NCBI GenBank assembly: GCA_945787565.1
Contig: CALZIE010000002.1
Location: 1 to 60,991, forward strand
DNA: 60,991 bases
Direction: 5' to 3'
Origin: an uncultured Lachnospiraceae bacterium
GTDB taxonomy: Bacteria; Bacillota; Clostridia; Lachnospirales; Lachnospiraceae
In this document: piece after piece, positions 9,193 to 19,388 of the stretch
Layout: every line of letters begins with the position of its first letter
Numbering within the stretch: position 1 is the stretch's first letter
The notes under the pieces: model-generated
The model's input: the letters and a program-made list of their open reading frames with translations, nothing else
Told to the model about the DNA's origin: nothing
Databases searched by the model: none
Program-made: the position numbers and the translations under genes

Positions 9193-10092
9193 TTAAATTT
9201 GACGAAAACGATCGTAGCGGGATTTGGCTACCTGATCGTATGGAATATCCTGATACTTTAGGATAAAGTCTAAGATGGCTTCTTTCATCTTTAAGGCAAC
9301 ATAGTCCATGGTGTCTACGGTGAGAGGGTTCTTTTGAGTTTCTTTATTCTTTGAGGATTTGTCTTTAAAATCCTTGGCAGAGGATTCTAAATCTTCGTAA
9401 GGAGAGTCCGAATCTAAGAATTCTAGTTCTAGTTCTTCTGGCTGTTCTTTGATGACTTTATCGATGATACCAAGGTCTAGAAGATCAGCGGCTGTGATTT
9501 TCATGATGGATGCGGCTTCGTCACAGCGCTTGCTGTCTTTCCATAGGATAGAGGCAAAGCCTTCGGGAGATAGAATGGAGTAAGTGGAGTTTTCTAACAT
9601 CCATACTTCGTTTGCTACCCCTAACGCAAGTGCTCCGCCTGAACCACCTTCTCCTATGACGATGCTTAAGATTGGCACTTTTAAGGCACTCATCTCATAT
9701 AGATTCTTCGCAATTGCCTCACCTTGTCCTCGCTCTTCTGCTTCAATTCCACAGAATGCCCCCGGTGTGTCAATGAAACAGATAATCGGACGATGGAATT
9801 TTTCGGCCTGCTTCATAAGACGAAGCGCTTTACGGTAGCCTTCTGGGTTAGGCATTCCGAAATTTCGTTTCATGTTTTGTTTCATATTCCGGCCTTTTTG
9901 CTGACCAATTATGGTTACATAAACACCGTTAATAGTTGCGATTCCACCTACTAAAGCACCATCGTCCTTGCAAGCACGGTCTCCATGTAATTCTAAAAAA
10001 CGGTCAAAGATTTTCCCCACATAATCAAATGTGGTGGGACGCTCGCTGCTTCTTGCGATCTTTACTCGTTCCCATGAACTTAATTCTTCCAT
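9193..10092 (-). CDS. accA: Acetyl-CoA carboxylase carboxyltransferase, alpha subunit
   Basis: 299 residues. With AccD it transfers the carboxyl group from biotin to acetyl-CoA, giving malonyl-CoA. Seen: the crotonase-fold core with [31 protein letters not shown] and [15 protein letters not shown]. The start at 10092 (MEELSSW) is set by a near-perfect GGAGGTGA 5 nt upstream; the open frame extends further but would run into accD. There is a 16-bp gap after accD. A Lys/Ser-rich stretch (about 245-260) interrupts the usual C-terminus. Last gene of the operon, followed by a terminator. Confidence 0.95.
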   Translation of the reverse strand: MEELSSWERVKIARSSERPTTFDYVGKIFDRFLELHGDRACKDDGALVGGIATINGVYVTIIGQQKGRNMKQNMKRNFGMPNPEGYRKALRLMKQAEKFHRPIICFIDTPGAFCGIEAEERGQGEAIAKNLYEMSALKVPILSIVIGEGGSGGALALGVANEVWMLENSTYSILSPEGFASILWKDSKRCDEAASIMKITAADLLDLGIIDKVIKEQPEELELEFLDSDSPYEDLESSAKDFKDKSSKNKETQKNPLTVDTMDYVALKMKEAILDFILKYQDIPYDQVAKSRYDRFRQI

Positions 10093-10108
10093 CTTATCAC
10101 CTCCATTC

Positions 10109-11044
10109 CTATTCACTGAAATCCTTCTCTTCCGATTCAATTTCATTATCGCCATCTTCTATGTCTCCATCTGACATCTGTGCTTCCTCTTCTTTGGTTA
10201 GCCTGTTTGGCGTTGCGCTCTCAATTAAGAAGCGCAATGTCTGACGAAGACGACTTCTTGTTACAATCTTATCTACAAAACCATGCTCTAGTAAGAACTC
10301 TGCACTCTGAAATCCTTCCGGCAGCTTCTGACCGATTGTCTGTTCAATAACTCTTGGTCCTGCAAAGCCGATTAAGGCTCCAGGTTCCGCTAAGATTACA
10401 TCTCCAAGCATCGCAAAGCTTGCCATCACGCCTCCCATCGTAGGGTCTGTCAAAATAGAGATATACATAAGTCCTGCCTCACTGTGACGCTTTAGGGCTG
10501 CACTTGTCTTTGCCATCTGCATTAATGACACAATTCCTTCCTGCATTCTTGCCCCTCCGGAACAACAGAAAATAATCAAAGGAAGATTTCTGTCTGTGGC
10601 TCCTTCAATCAGTCTTGTAAGCTTCTCTCCGACTACGGCTCCCATGCTTCCCATTAAGAAGTTCGATGCCATTACCGCGATTGCGGTCTCATGACCGGCA
10701 AGCGTTCCAACTCCGGTAATCACTGCCTCATCTAAGTTGGTCGCGGACTTCATATGCTCTACCTTCGCTAAATAGCCTGGAAACTGAAGCGGATCGCTTA
10801 CAAAAAGATCGGTATCCCATTCGGTAAAGCTCCCTTTATCGAGCACCATACTAAGCCTTGTTCTTGGCGTGATACGAAAATAATTGCTACAGCTTGGACA
10901 TATATAATAATTGGAGATTACATCTTCCGAATAGATAATATCTCCACACTTCTCACATTTTTGAAATAATCCATCTGGTACTTGAGGCTCGCGCATTTTC
11001 TCTTTCAATTTTTCATTTCTTTTTGTTTCCTTCACACCTGCCAC
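10109..11044 (-). CDS. accD: Acetyl-CoA carboxylase carboxyltransferase, beta subunit
   Basis: 311 residues. Partner of AccA. The N-terminal four-Cys zinc ribbon is present (Cys30, 33, 49, 52), followed by the carboxyltransferase core ([27 protein letters not shown]). The acidic C-terminal tail (about 285-311) is longer than usual. The start is not certain: GTG at 11044 has AGGAG only 1 nt away; GTG at 11035, three codons in, has the same AGGAG at 10 nt. Both keep the zinc ribbon. Confidence 0.93.
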   Translation of the reverse strand: MAGVKETKRNEKLKEKMREPQVPDGLFQKCEKCGDIIYSEDVISNYYICPSCSNYFRITPRTRLSMVLDKGSFTEWDTDLFVSDPLQFPGYLAKVEHMKSATNLDEAVITGVGTLAGHETAIAVMASNFLMGSMGAVVGEKLTRLIEGATDRNLPLIIFCCSGGARMQEGIVSLMQMAKTSAALKRHSEAGLMYISILTDPTMGGVMASFAMLGDVILAEPGALIGFAGPRVIEQTIGQKLPEGFQSAEFLLEHGFVDKIVTRSRLRQTLRFLIESATPNRLTKEEEAQMSDGDIEDGDNEIESEEKDFSE

Positions 11045-11110
11045 GCTCCTAGTTTTCTTAAAGATTCCTTTTTTTCCATCCTACCCTTCTTACTTTTGCT
11101 GCACTTTTCG

Positions 11111-12457
11111 TTATCTTTCTTCTAATACTTCTTCTACAAAACTGGTAGTAAAGTGCCCGGATAGAAATTTAGGATGATGAATGAGTTCATACTGAAAATC
11201 TATGTTTGTATCTATGCCCTCAATAAGTAGTTCTGAAAGCGCTGAACTCATTTTATTTAGCGCCTCATCTCGATCTTTTGCATAAACCATCAATTTTGCG
11301 ACCAATGAATCATACATAGATGGTATTGTATAACCGTTATATAGTGCCGTATCAATCCGTACTCCATTCCCCCCCGGCAGATGAAGCGTGTTTATAGTTC
11401 CTGGCGACGGAAGGAAGTTTCTCTTTGGAGATTCCGCATTGATCCTGCACTCAATTGCATGACCACGTATCATAATGTCATCCTGCTTGAATGCTAACTT
11501 CTCGCCTGCAGCAATCCGAATCTGTTCCTTGATTAGATCCACACCAGTCACAAGCTCGGTTATTCCATGCTCTACCTGGATTCTTGTATTCATTTCCATA
11601 AAATAATAATTCCCGGATTTGTCTACAAGAAACTCAATGGTTCCAGCTCCAGTATAGCCAACTGCTCTTGCTGCCCGTACTGCCGCTTCTCCCATTTTTA
11701 TGCGTTGGTCTTTTGACAGACCTGTTGCAGGTGCTTCTTCTATCATCTTCTGATGTCTTCTTTGTACGGAGCAATCCCTTTCACCAAGATGGATTACATT
11801 CCCGTAACGATCTGAGAGTATCTGCACTTCAATATGTCTGGCATTCTCTACGTATTTCTCAATATACATAGAGCCATCTCCAAATGCACTTAACGCTTCT
11901 TTTCTTGCTGTCTCGAATAAATGGATAAACTCTTTTTCTTCTCTTGCAATACGCATGCCTTTTCCACCACCGCCTGCGCTTGCCTTTATAATGACTGGAT
12001 AACCGCATATATCTGCCTGTTTTTTCCCCTCTTGAGCAACCGTAACTGCTTCTTTGCTTCCAGGCACAACCGGTACTTCTGCATTCATCATTGTATTTCT
12101 GGCTGCGGATTTATTGCCCATCTGGTCAATGACACTGGCACTTGGACCAATAAAGGCAATGTTGCATTTCTCACATAAATCTGCAAATTTGCTATTCTCC
12201 GACAAAAAGCCGAACCCTGGATGGATTGCTTCTGCACCAGATGCCATCGTAGCGCTTAAAATACGATCCATCTTCAGATAGCTGTCCTTTGCTGATGCCG
12301 GGCCGATGCAGACTGCCTCATCCGCAAGCCTTACATGGAGTGCTTCCTTATCCGCAGAAGAATATACGGCTACGGTCGCAATCCCCATTTCTTTGCAGGC
12401 TCTGATAATCCGCACCGCGATCTCTCCGCGGTTTGCAATCAATATCTTTCTAAACAT
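11111..12457 (-). CDS. accC: Biotin carboxylase of acetyl-CoA carboxylase
   Basis: 448 residues, usual length for AccC. ATP-dependent carboxylation of biotin on AccB. Seen: N-terminal ILIANRGEIAVRIIRACKE, the ATP-grasp glycine-rich loop (SAGGGGKGMR), HIEVQILSDRYGNVIHLGER, and the catalytic EMNTRIQVEHGITE region. In most AccC the latter reads NTRLQVEH, so this is a conservative change. ATG with GAGAGG 6 nt upstream. It lies 23 bp after fabZ within the operon. Confidence 0.97.
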   Translation of the reverse strand: MFRKILIANRGEIAVRIIRACKEMGIATVAVYSSADKEALHVRLADEAVCIGPASAKDSYLKMDRILSATMASGAEAIHPGFGFLSENSKFADLCEKCNIAFIGPSASVIDQMGNKSAARNTMMNAEVPVVPGSKEAVTVAQEGKKQADICGYPVIIKASAGGGGKGMRIAREEKEFIHLFETARKEALSAFGDGSMYIEKYVENARHIEVQILSDRYGNVIHLGERDCSVQRRHQKMIEEAPATGLSKDQRIKMGEAAVRAARAVGYTGAGTIEFLVDKSGNYYFMEMNTRIQVEHGITELVTGVDLIKEQIRIAAGEKLAFKQDDIMIRGHAIECRINAESPKRNFLPSPGTINTLHLPGGNGVRIDTALYNGYTIPSMYDSLVAKLMVYAKDRDEALNKMSSALSELLIEGIDTNIDFQYELIHHPKFLSGHFTTSFVEEVLEER

Positions 12458-12480
12458 AGGAAGCCTCTCTTTCTAGTTCT

Positions 12481-12903
12481 TTAGCTAATCATAAAGGTCA
12501 TTTCTGCCTCTGCACATACTTTATCCTTCACATATGCGGTGGCATCTGCAATTCCGACCGGTCCTTTTAGCTTTTTCAATACTACTTCCAATTTTAATAC
12601 ATCTCCTGGAATGACCTTCTGACGGAATCTAGCATGATTGATTCCGCCAAAATAAGCGGTTTTTCCTTTATATTCTTCTTTGGAAAGGCACAGAACCGCG
12701 CCCACCTGAGCTAGACTTTCAATAATCAAAACTCCCGGCATGACTGGCTCTTTGGGAAAATGGCCGGCGAAATAAGGTTCATTAAAACTCACACATTTGG
12801 TACCTACCGCACGAACGCCCGGTTCTAATTCCTCAATCCGGTCAATTAGCAAAAATGGGCTTCTGTGTGGGATCAGTTCCATGATTTCTTTGCTTGTTAA
12901 CAT
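12481..12903 (-). CDS. fabZ: 3-hydroxyacyl-ACP dehydratase FabZ
   Basis: 140 residues. Dehydrates beta-hydroxyacyl-ACP in the elongation cycle. Hot-dog fold with catalytic His48 ([12 protein letters not shown]) and Glu62 (ESLAQVGA), and the N-terminal [13 protein letters not shown] signature. ATG with GGAGTG 7 nt upstream. It sits between accB and accC, the usual clostridial gene order. No FabA-type gene is seen; whether this enzyme also isomerises cannot be read from sequence. Confidence 0.96.
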   Translation of the reverse strand: MLTSKEIMELIPHRSPFLLIDRIEELEPGVRAVGTKCVSFNEPYFAGHFPKEPVMPGVLIIESLAQVGAVLCLSKEEYKGKTAYFGGINHARFRQKVIPGDVLKLEVVLKKLKGPVGIADATAYVKDKVCAEAEMTFMIS

Positions 12904-12945
12904 ACGAATCCACTCCTTTTTTGCAGTCCTTTTTATACTTTCCTT

Positions 12946-13386
12946 TTATTTCGATGGACGTATTTTAATAATATCGTCACCGAATCCTACCATATCTTTA
13001 TTCTCAATTAAAATCTGCTCTACCACGCCGTCATAAGGAGATTCGATCTCATTCATTAACTTCATGGCTTCTACGATTCCGACTACCTGACCGGCTTTTA
13101 TATGATCCCCCACTGAGACAAATGGTTTCCCGCCTTCACTTCCGGCATTATAAAAAGTTCCAACCATAGGAGATGTAATCGTACACAGATCCGTATCACA
13201 AGGAAGCAGTTTTACCTCTGGCGCTTTTGCAGCAACGATTTCATCACCATTTGCACCTGTTGTCTTCACTGCCTGTTTTTCCTTCTTTTCAAAACTTAAT
13301 TTGGTATCTCCCTGTTCATAGGAGAACGAGCTTAGATTTGAAGCAGATACTGCATCGATTAATGTCAAAATATCTTTGATTTCCAT
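12946..13386 (-). CDS. accB: Biotin carboxyl carrier protein
   Basis: 146 residues. Carries the biotin that shuttles carboxyl groups between AccC and AccA/AccD. The N-terminal helical part (about 1-35), a short Ala/Lys linker, and a C-terminal biotinyl domain with biotinylated Lys109 in EAMKLMNE. It carries the usual thumb-like insert SPMVGTFYNAGSEGG. ATG with GGAGAT 5 nt upstream, 10 bp after fabF. Confidence 0.96.
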   Translation of the reverse strand: MEIKDILTLIDAVSASNLSSFSYEQGDTKLSFEKKEKQAVKTTGANGDEIVAAKAPEVKLLPCDTDLCTITSPMVGTFYNAGSEGGKPFVSVGDHIKAGQVVGIVEAMKLMNEIESPYDGVVEQILIENKDMVGFGDDIIKIRPSK

Positions 13387-13396
13387 ATAAAATCTC

Positions 13397-14629
13397 CTAT
13401 TCTGTGAATTTCTTCACTAAAAGGCTTCCGTTATGTCCGCCAAAACCTAAAGAATTGCTGATTGCATAGTTGACTGGACGGCTTACTGCCTCTTTTGTAT
13501 AATTTAGATCCAGTTCTTCATCCGGTACCTGATATCCTACTGTTGCATGGATGTAGCCATCTAAGATAGATTTCACACATACGATGAATTCCACTGCACC
13601 TGCTGCACCAAGAAGATGACCGATCATAGACTTTGTGGAGTTGATGTTGATCTCTTTCGCGTGCTCTCCAAAAGCTTTTTTAATCGCTCTTGTCTCAAAC
13701 AAATCATTGTGGTGTGTGCTTGTTCCGTGCGCATTGATATAATCCACATCCTCTGGCTTAATGCCTGCTTCATTTATTGCGAATAACATGGCTCTTGCTG
13801 CACCGTCTCCGTCTTCTGCAGGAGATGTGATGTGGTATGCATCACAGGTAGCACCATATCCAACGATTTCTGCTAAGATATGAGCTCCTCTTGCCTTGGC
13901 ATGTTCATAAGACTCTAATACGACTACGCCGGCACCTTCCCCCATAACAAAGCCGCTTCTTTCCTTATCAAATGGAATGGAACAGCGGGTTGGATCTTCG
14001 GAATCTGTTAGAGCGGTTAATGCTCCAAAACCAGAGATTCCAAGAGGAGTGATGGCAGCTTCTGTTCCGCCACATACCATTACATCTGCTTCATTACACT
14101 GAATATAGCGGTATGCATCCCCGATGGAGTGAGTTCCGGTCGCACATGCGGTCACGATATTCGTGCACTTTCCTTTTAATCCGTAAGTGATCGCAACATT
14201 TCCTGCTGCCATATTCGAGATCATTAAAGGAACTAATAATGGATTTACTCTCTTCGGCCCTTTTTCTAATAACTTTTTATGTTCTCTTTCAATTGCTTCT
14301 AAGCTTCCGATACCAGAACCAACGCTGACACCGATTCTTGTCAGGTCTTCTGTTTCTAAGTCAAGTCCTGCATCCTTAATTGCCTGGCCTGCTGCTGCTA
14401 CGGCATACTGGCTAAAACGTTCCATTCTTCTTGCTGCTTTTGCATCCATAAAATCCGCTGGATTGAAATCCTTCACTTCTGCTGCCAGTTTCGTTTTATA
14501 TTCCGTTGTATCAAAGCGGGTAATCTTATCAAATGCCACTTTTTCCTGTTTGATATTATCCCAAAATGCATCTACGCTGTTTCCTAATGGTGTGATTACA
14601 CCCATTCCTGTCACTACTACTCGCTTCAT
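13397..14629 (-). CDS. fabF: 3-oxoacyl-ACP synthase II
   Basis: 410 residues. Condenses malonyl-ACP with acyl-ACP. The Cys-His-His triad is complete: Cys162 (VTACATGTHS), His in NAHGTSTHHND, His in KSMIGHLLGAAG, plus a C-terminal NSLGFGGHN loop. It is the only ketoacyl synthase gene in the cluster: no fabH lies alongside it, so initiation must come from a gene elsewhere. ATG with AGGAA 8 nt upstream. Confidence 0.97.
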   Translation of the reverse strand: MKRVVVTGMGVITPLGNSVDAFWDNIKQEKVAFDKITRFDTTEYKTKLAAEVKDFNPADFMDAKAARRMERFSQYAVAAAGQAIKDAGLDLETEDLTRIGVSVGSGIGSLEAIEREHKKLLEKGPKRVNPLLVPLMISNMAAGNVAITYGLKGKCTNIVTACATGTHSIGDAYRYIQCNEADVMVCGGTEAAITPLGISGFGALTALTDSEDPTRCSIPFDKERSGFVMGEGAGVVVLESYEHAKARGAHILAEIVGYGATCDAYHITSPAEDGDGAARAMLFAINEAGIKPEDVDYINAHGTSTHHNDLFETRAIKKAFGEHAKEININSTKSMIGHLLGAAGAVEFIVCVKSILDGYIHATVGYQVPDEELDLNYTKEAVSRPVNYAISNSLGFGGHNGSLLVKKFTE

Positions 14630-14676
14630 ATCTAAAATTCCTTTCTTTCCTATACTTTCTTTATAAATGGTATCAA

Positions 14677-15417
14677 CTACATACCCATGCCGCCATCTAC
14701 ATGAATGGTTTGGCCTGTAATATACGCTGCTTTATCGGATACTAAGAATGCTACGGTTTCCGCCACATCCTCTACTTTTCCAAATCTCTTTAACGGAATC
14801 TGTGTTAATGTGTTTTCCTTTATGTTCTCAGAAAGCGTCTCAGTCATCTCTGTCTCAATAAATCCAGGAGCCACTGCATTCACAGTAATGCCTCTAGAAC
14901 CTAATTCTCTTGCTAAAGACTTCGTCATGCCGATTACGCCTGCCTTTGCCGCCGCATAGTTTACCTGACCTGCATTGCCAAGTACACCAACCACGGATGA
15001 AATATTAACAATTCTTCCGCTTTTCTGTTTTAACATAATGCGGCTTGCCTGCTTTAAGCAGTTATATACGCCTTTTAAGTCGGTATCAATTACCGCGTCA
15101 AATTCTTCTTCTGACATCTTTAAGATTAAGTTATCTCTTGTAATGCCTGCATTATTGACTAAGATATCCACTCTGCCAAATTCCTTTATGACATACGCAA
15201 ACATCTCTTTCATCGATTCCGCATCGGCTACATTTCCCTGATATGTTACAGCACGGCCGCCCTGTCCTTCAATGTATGCTACTACTTCCTCTGCCTTTTC
15301 CTTGCTTCCACAATAATTTACGATAACGGTGGCACCATAGGACGCAAGCTTTAATGCAATTTCTCTTCCGATTCCCCTGCTTGCTCCTGTTACAATTGCT
15401 ACTTTATCTTTTAACAT
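14677..15417 (-). CDS. fabG: 3-oxoacyl-ACP reductase
   Basis: 246 residues. NADPH-dependent reductase of the short-chain dehydrogenase family. Cofactor motif GASRGIG (11-17), NNAG (88-91), catalytic Ser141, Tyr154, Lys158 with the usual 13/4 spacing. ATG with AGGAG 6 nt upstream; only 1 bp separates it from the fabD stop, consistent with coupled translation. Confidence 0.97.
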   Translation of the reverse strand: MLKDKVAIVTGASRGIGREIALKLASYGATVIVNYCGSKEKAEEVVAYIEGQGGRAVTYQGNVADAESMKEMFAYVIKEFGRVDILVNNAGITRDNLILKMSEEEFDAVIDTDLKGVYNCLKQASRIMLKQKSGRIVNISSVVGVLGNAGQVNYAAAKAGVIGMTKSLARELGSRGITVNAVAPGFIETEMTETLSENIKENTLTQIPLKRFGKVEDVAETVAFLVSDKAAYITGQTIHVDGGMGM

Positions 15418-15418
15418 G

Positions 15419-16336
15419 TTACTCTCCTTTTAGCTTTTCTAAATCATCCGCTTTTTCAATATTGATTACTTTCACGCTTCGATCAATCTTCTTAACAAAA
15501 GAAGATAAGGTCTTTCCTGGCCCAATCTCTACAAATGTGGTCACACCGTCTTTGATCATCGCTTCCACGCTCTGCTGCCACATTACAGAAGAAGATACCT
15601 GTTTTGCAAGGCTTTCTTTAATGCCATCTTTCTTTGTCACATATTCAGCAGTCACATTCGCTACGTATGGAATCGTTGGATTCTCAAAAGAAATCGTTTC
15701 TAATTCTTTTGCTAACTCTCTTCCTGCTTCTTCTAACATTTTAGAATGGAATGGTCCGCTTACATTTAAGAAAATAACACGTTTTGCGCCTGCCTCCTTA
15801 CATCCTTCGGCCGCTTTTTCTACGGCTTCTTTCTCACCAGAGATAACAAGCTGCCCTGGACAGTTATAATTTGCAATGGATACAATTCCTTCTGTCTCTT
15901 CGCATACTTTTTTTGTTGTCTCTAAATCAAGCCCAAGCACGGCTGCCATAGCCCCTTTTCCTGTTGGCACCGCTTCCTGCATGAAAAGTCCGCGCTTTCT
16001 TACCAAACGGATTGCATCCATTGGTTTGATCACGCCGCTTTCTGTTAAAGCCACATATTCTCCAAGACTCAATCCTGCTGTTACATCCGGTTTAATTCCA
16101 AGCGTGTGGATATGTGCTGTCATAGCTAACATGGTAGTCACCATTGCCACCTGTGTATATTCTGTTATGGAAAGCTTATCATTTTCTTCAAAACACAGTG
16201 CACAAACATCCATCCCAAGAACTTCGTTTGCCTGATCAAAGATTTCCCTGCTTTCCTTAAACTGTTCATAAAAATCTCTTCCCATTCCAATGTACTGTGC
16301 ACCCTGTCCTGGGAATATAAATGCGAGTTTTTCCAT
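15419..16336 (-). CDS. fabD: Malonyl-CoA:ACP transacylase
   Basis: 305 residues. Loads malonyl groups on ACP. GQGAQ (10-14), nucleophile Ser90 in GLSLGEY, catalytic His in GPFHSKM, and [11 protein letters not shown] with GGGAG 5 nt upstream. About 95 bp separates it from acpP; the canonical clostridial order acpP-fabK-fabD lacks fabK here. Confidence 0.96.
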   Translation of the reverse strand: MEKLAFIFPGQGAQYIGMGRDFYEQFKESREIFDQANEVLGMDVCALCFEENDKLSITEYTQVAMVTTMLAMTAHIHTLGIKPDVTAGLSLGEYVALTESGVIKPMDAIRLVRKRGLFMQEAVPTGKGAMAAVLGLDLETTKKVCEETEGIVSIANYNCPGQLVISGEKEAVEKAAEGCKEAGAKRVIFLNVSGPFHSKMLEEAGRELAKELETISFENPTIPYVANVTAEYVTKKDGIKESLAKQVSSSVMWQQSVEAMIKDGVTTFVEIGPGKTLSSFVKKIDRSVKVINIEKADDLEKLKGE

Positions 16337-16430
16337 ACGTTCTCCCTTTCTTTAATACAGGAAGGACGAAGCAAATATCCTCGTCCTTCCTGCATTGTGG
16401 CCATCAAATGAGATGTCCTGCCTTATTTTA

Positions 16431-16664
16431 TTATTCTTCTACCCCTTTGGACTTTAAATACTGAATCACGTCCTCTACCGTTTCAAGGCCGGTCAGATCT
16501 TCCGTTGGAATCTCTAAATCGTATTCTTCTTCTAAAGCCATTACAAGCTCAAATAAATCAAGAGAATCTGCACCTAAGTCATCTTTTAAAGAAGAATGAA
16601 GTGTGATGGTATCCTCTCCAATATTTAGTTGTTCAGCAATAATTGATTTCATCTTTTCAAACAT
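16431..16664 (-). CDS. acpP: Acyl carrier protein
   Basis: 77 residues, acidic, usual ACP size. Phosphopantetheine attachment Ser34 in GADSLDLFEL. The start at 16664 (MFEKMKS) has AAGGAG 7 nt upstream; the open frame extends 14 codons further through basic sequence that contains this site, so it is not coding. First dedicated fatty-acid gene of the cluster, 68 bp after the membrane protein gene. Confidence 0.96.
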   Translation of the reverse strand: MFEKMKSIIAEQLNIGEDTITLHSSLKDDLGADSLDLFELVMALEEEYDLEIPTEDLTGLETVEDVIQYLKSKGVEE

Positions 16665-16732
16665 CTTTGTTCTCCTTCTCATCCTGCTCTTTTTTATTCT
16701 ATCCAAACTATCTGATTTCTTTCGCTTACTTT

Positions 16733-17167
16733 TTATGTTGCAGATTGTGCTGTCCTTGCCCGCTCAATCTGTTTTAGTAGCTTCGCGCTGCTCTTTTTCT
16801 TAAGAATAATAGCTACAACGCTTCCCGCAACCACCGCCATTGTAAGAATTCCGGTAACTATTGCCCATATACGATTGATTCGTCTCTTTACGTTATCTAC
16901 CCTTACTTCCAGTCTTTCGCTTAAGTCTGGGCAGATTTTTTCTTCTTTTTCTTTAATCGCAGTCTGGCGTTCAATTTCCTGCTCAATTCCGTCCTGAAGG
17001 GAATCCTTGATCACAAACTCCCTGCCTTCCTTCAATCCGCCAATCCTATTTAGGAGCTTTCTTGACTTTATGGCACGATTGCGCCTTAAATCCTCTTCCA
17101 AATAGTTATCGTTTAGAAGAGAGATATCCAAACCGCTCATTAAATTAACTAACATCGCATCCGTCAT
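16733..17167 (-). CDS. Single-TM membrane protein, possible anti-sigma partner
   Basis: 144 residues. Charged cytoplasmic-type N-terminal part with repeated Leu/Arg/Glu helices (about 1-95), one TM helix (about 100-125, AIVTGILTMAVVAGSVVAI), and a short basic tail. No family recognised. It starts 4 bp after the sigma-factor stop, with GGGGGTAACGAC before the ATG, so the two are made together; a sigma regulator is inferred from this only. It directly precedes acpP. Confidence 0.7.
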   Translation of the reverse strand: MTDAMLVNLMSGLDISLLNDNYLEEDLRRNRAIKSRKLLNRIGGLKEGREFVIKDSLQDGIEQEIERQTAIKEKEEKICPDLSERLEVRVDNVKRRINRIWAIVTGILTMAVVAGSVVAIILKKKSSAKLLKQIERARTAQSAT

Positions 17168-17171
17168 GTCG

Positions 17172-17744
17172 TTACCCCCTTTCTTCCCTTTCCCAGTTAT
17201 GAAATTCCTGCTTGAATTTTGTTCTAAGCCTTGAAAGTTTGGAATCCACTGCTGTCACAGTCATACACATCGATTTTGCAATCACTTTCGATGACTGCAG
17301 GTAAAAATATTTTCTTATCATAAGTTCCCGGTCGCGCTCTGGCAAAGATGCAATCATTTCATTCATCCACACCATATCTTCTTTGCGAACAATCTGATTT
17401 TCAATGTTCTGACTCTGATCCGCATAAACATTCGCGATATCAGAGATGTCTTCCACGTGTGTCCTGTCCTCGTGACGCTTTGTATCACGTAATCGGTTTA
17501 ACGCGGTATTTCTTGCTATCACCTTCAAATATGTGACAAGGGAAGCTTTCTCTAAATCATACGAATCTACATTCCTCCAGAACTTTAGATACGTATCATT
17601 CACACATTCTTCAATATCCCTTGAACGGCTTCCTAAAATTCCGGCAACAATATATACCAATAGTTTTTCGTATTTTTCCGCCATCATAGACAGCCCCAAG
17701 TCGTTCTTCTTTTTTATCAACGATAGGATATCTTCATCTGTCAA
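17172..17744 (-). CDS. Sigma-70 family (ECF-like) RNA polymerase sigma factor
   Basis: 190 residues with region 2 (EECVNDTYLKFWRNVDSY) and region 4 (SLPERDRELMIRKYFY ... VTAVDSKLSRLRTKF) as in ECF sigma factors. The start is best placed at TTG 17744 because AGGAGG lies 7 nt upstream; the frame stays open to a GTG at 17783 but that one has no site. It forms an operon with the TM protein at 16733-17167, in front of the fatty acid genes. Target promoters are unknown. Confidence 0.85.
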   Translation of the reverse strand: MTDEDILSLIKKKNDLGLSMMAEKYEKLLVYIVAGILGSRSRDIEECVNDTYLKFWRNVDSYDLEKASLVTYLKVIARNTALNRLRDTKRHEDRTHVEDISDIANVYADQSQNIENQIVRKEDMVWMNEMIASLPERDRELMIRKYFYLQSSKVIAKSMCMTVTAVDSKLSRLRTKFKQEFHNWEREERG

Positions 17745-17851
17745 GTTAAGGCCTCCTTTTAGCATGCCTATCTTCTTATACACAAATTGAATTTATATCT
17801 TGCATGCCAATTTATTTTTTCGTAAATTTATGACATTGTGCTCATTCGTTC

Positions 17852-17880
17852 ATTATAACATTGTGTCTATGGCCTTTCAA
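17852..17880 (-). promoter_or_regulatory. Promoter of the sigma-factor gene
   Basis: Minus strand TTGAAA (17880-17875), 17 bp, TATAAT (17857-17852). An ACACAATGT / GCACAATGT direct repeat overlaps and follows the -10, a possible operator. Confidence 0.7.
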
Positions 17881-17892
17881 ATTACATTTTCC

Positions 17893-19356
17893 TTAATTTC
17901 CTTTTCTCCAAGGCTCGTCAATGAATTTTTTCATATCGGATGATAGTACCGGCACTGTTAACGCCTGAGTCCCATCTGCTCCCGAAATATCCAACCAGGC
18001 ATCTGTTGTATAGTGATTTCTGCTATTCCATAACAGCCATCCATCATATCCCGCATCATAAACTGCTTCCATCTGCGCTCTTACTTCCTCTACTCCATAG
18101 GTAATATGATTTGTAACCCATGTGGCGGTAAAATCCTGAAGCCATGGCCTTACTTTGGCGCAATGCTCTTCTTCCCCTAATACGCTTAGCGCTTCCTTGG
18201 ATGCCTTTAATGCCCCGCTGATTAACAAATACGGTTCTGTATCCGGATTCTCAATTCCATAATAGCCATTCGAATAATGGGAAGGGTAGATCATTGGACA
18301 GATATAATCCAAATACTTTGCCATCTCGGTATAGCTTTGTCCGACTCTTTCGGCATCTGCGCTGCTGTCGATAATGGCACCGTAAACATCGGCGGATACC
18401 ACGACACCAAGTGGCTTTAATGTCTCATAGGCGTATTTTACAAAAGAAGTGATGATTTCTACCTTTGTCTGATTCTTCGCTTCTTCTCCAAAGTCTACCT
18501 GATCCATTCCTGACTCGGTGCAAAAACGGATATAATCAAAATTAATCTCATCAAATCCAGCATATGCGCACTGTGTGGCGATTTCCATCAGGTACTCCCA
18601 TACTTCCTTTTTATATGGATTTACCCAAGCCATGCCAGATGCATCATAAAAAGTACTTCCATTTGCTTTTTTTAGTGCAACCTCTGGCCGCTCCTTCGCA
18701 AGAATCGGGTCCTTAAAAGAAACAATCCGGGCAATGGTATAAATATCATTCGCTTTTAACTTCTGAAGCAAAACATCAATGTCATCAATATACGAACGAA
18801 TGGCCTTCATTTCCTTTGCCTCACTGCAATTCATCTCATAGGTAATGCGTCCCTCATCATCCTTGATATCAATAATTACCGCATTTACTTCCTTCTGCTG
18901 CATCTGGGCTATGATCTCATCTATGGAAGCATTGGCTTTTAATGCAGACAAATAGATTCCTTTTACCGATATATTCTCTCTGCTGCTCCTAATGCCTCCC
19001 TCAAGCATTGTCTCTTCTGCCTCATTCATGGCTTCCTGCCTGTTCGCATCCTGTTTCTGCCTTGCAAGCCAAAGACCATATGGACCAATTAATTCTTCCC
19101 CTGTCTTTGCCTCTTTTGCGATTGCTTCTTCTGTTTTTGCTTCTTTTATCTCAACTTCCTTTTCTTCTTTAACGAGTGTCTGTTGTTTTTGTGGCTCATT
19201 CTGATAAAGAACAATAAAATAAGCGCACCCGACTAAGAAAGCAGCGGATGTCACCATCATAATAAACTGCTTTCTTCTTCTGATACGCTTTTTCTTTCTT
19301 CTTTCTTTTAAACTGCTTTTGTAGGACCGTTTCAGATATAAATCATTCTTTTTCAT
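17893..19356 (-). CDS. Putative glycoside hydrolase of the DUF4015 type
   Basis: 487 residues. Basic cytoplasmic N-terminus (KERRKKKRIRRRK), one TM/signal anchor (about 32-52), a charged Glu/Lys-rich linker, then a TIM-barrel-like domain (about 150-480) with KGIYLSALKA, INAVIIDIKDDEGRI-type strand, GFDEINFDYIRF and GYDGWLLWNSRN. This matches my recollection of DUF4015 putative glycoside hydrolases, outside the membrane; the substrate is unknown. The ATG at 19356 with AGGAA 6 nt upstream is preferred over 19383, which lacks a site. Confidence 0.8.
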   Translation of the reverse strand: MKKNDLYLKRSYKSSLKERRKKKRIRRRKQFIMMVTSAAFLVGCAYFIVLYQNEPQKQQTLVKEEKEVEIKEAKTEEAIAKEAKTGEELIGPYGLWLARQKQDANRQEAMNEAEETMLEGGIRSSRENISVKGIYLSALKANASIDEIIAQMQQKEVNAVIIDIKDDEGRITYEMNCSEAKEMKAIRSYIDDIDVLLQKLKANDIYTIARIVSFKDPILAKERPEVALKKANGSTFYDASGMAWVNPYKKEVWEYLMEIATQCAYAGFDEINFDYIRFCTESGMDQVDFGEEAKNQTKVEIITSFVKYAYETLKPLGVVVSADVYGAIIDSSADAERVGQSYTEMAKYLDYICPMIYPSHYSNGYYGIENPDTEPYLLISGALKASKEALSVLGEEEHCAKVRPWLQDFTATWVTNHITYGVEEVRAQMEAVYDAGYDGWLLWNSRNHYTTDAWLDISGADGTQALTVPVLSSDMKKFIDEPWRKGN

Positions 19357-19388
19357 GCTCAATTCCTTTAATATAAGATTCATTATAT

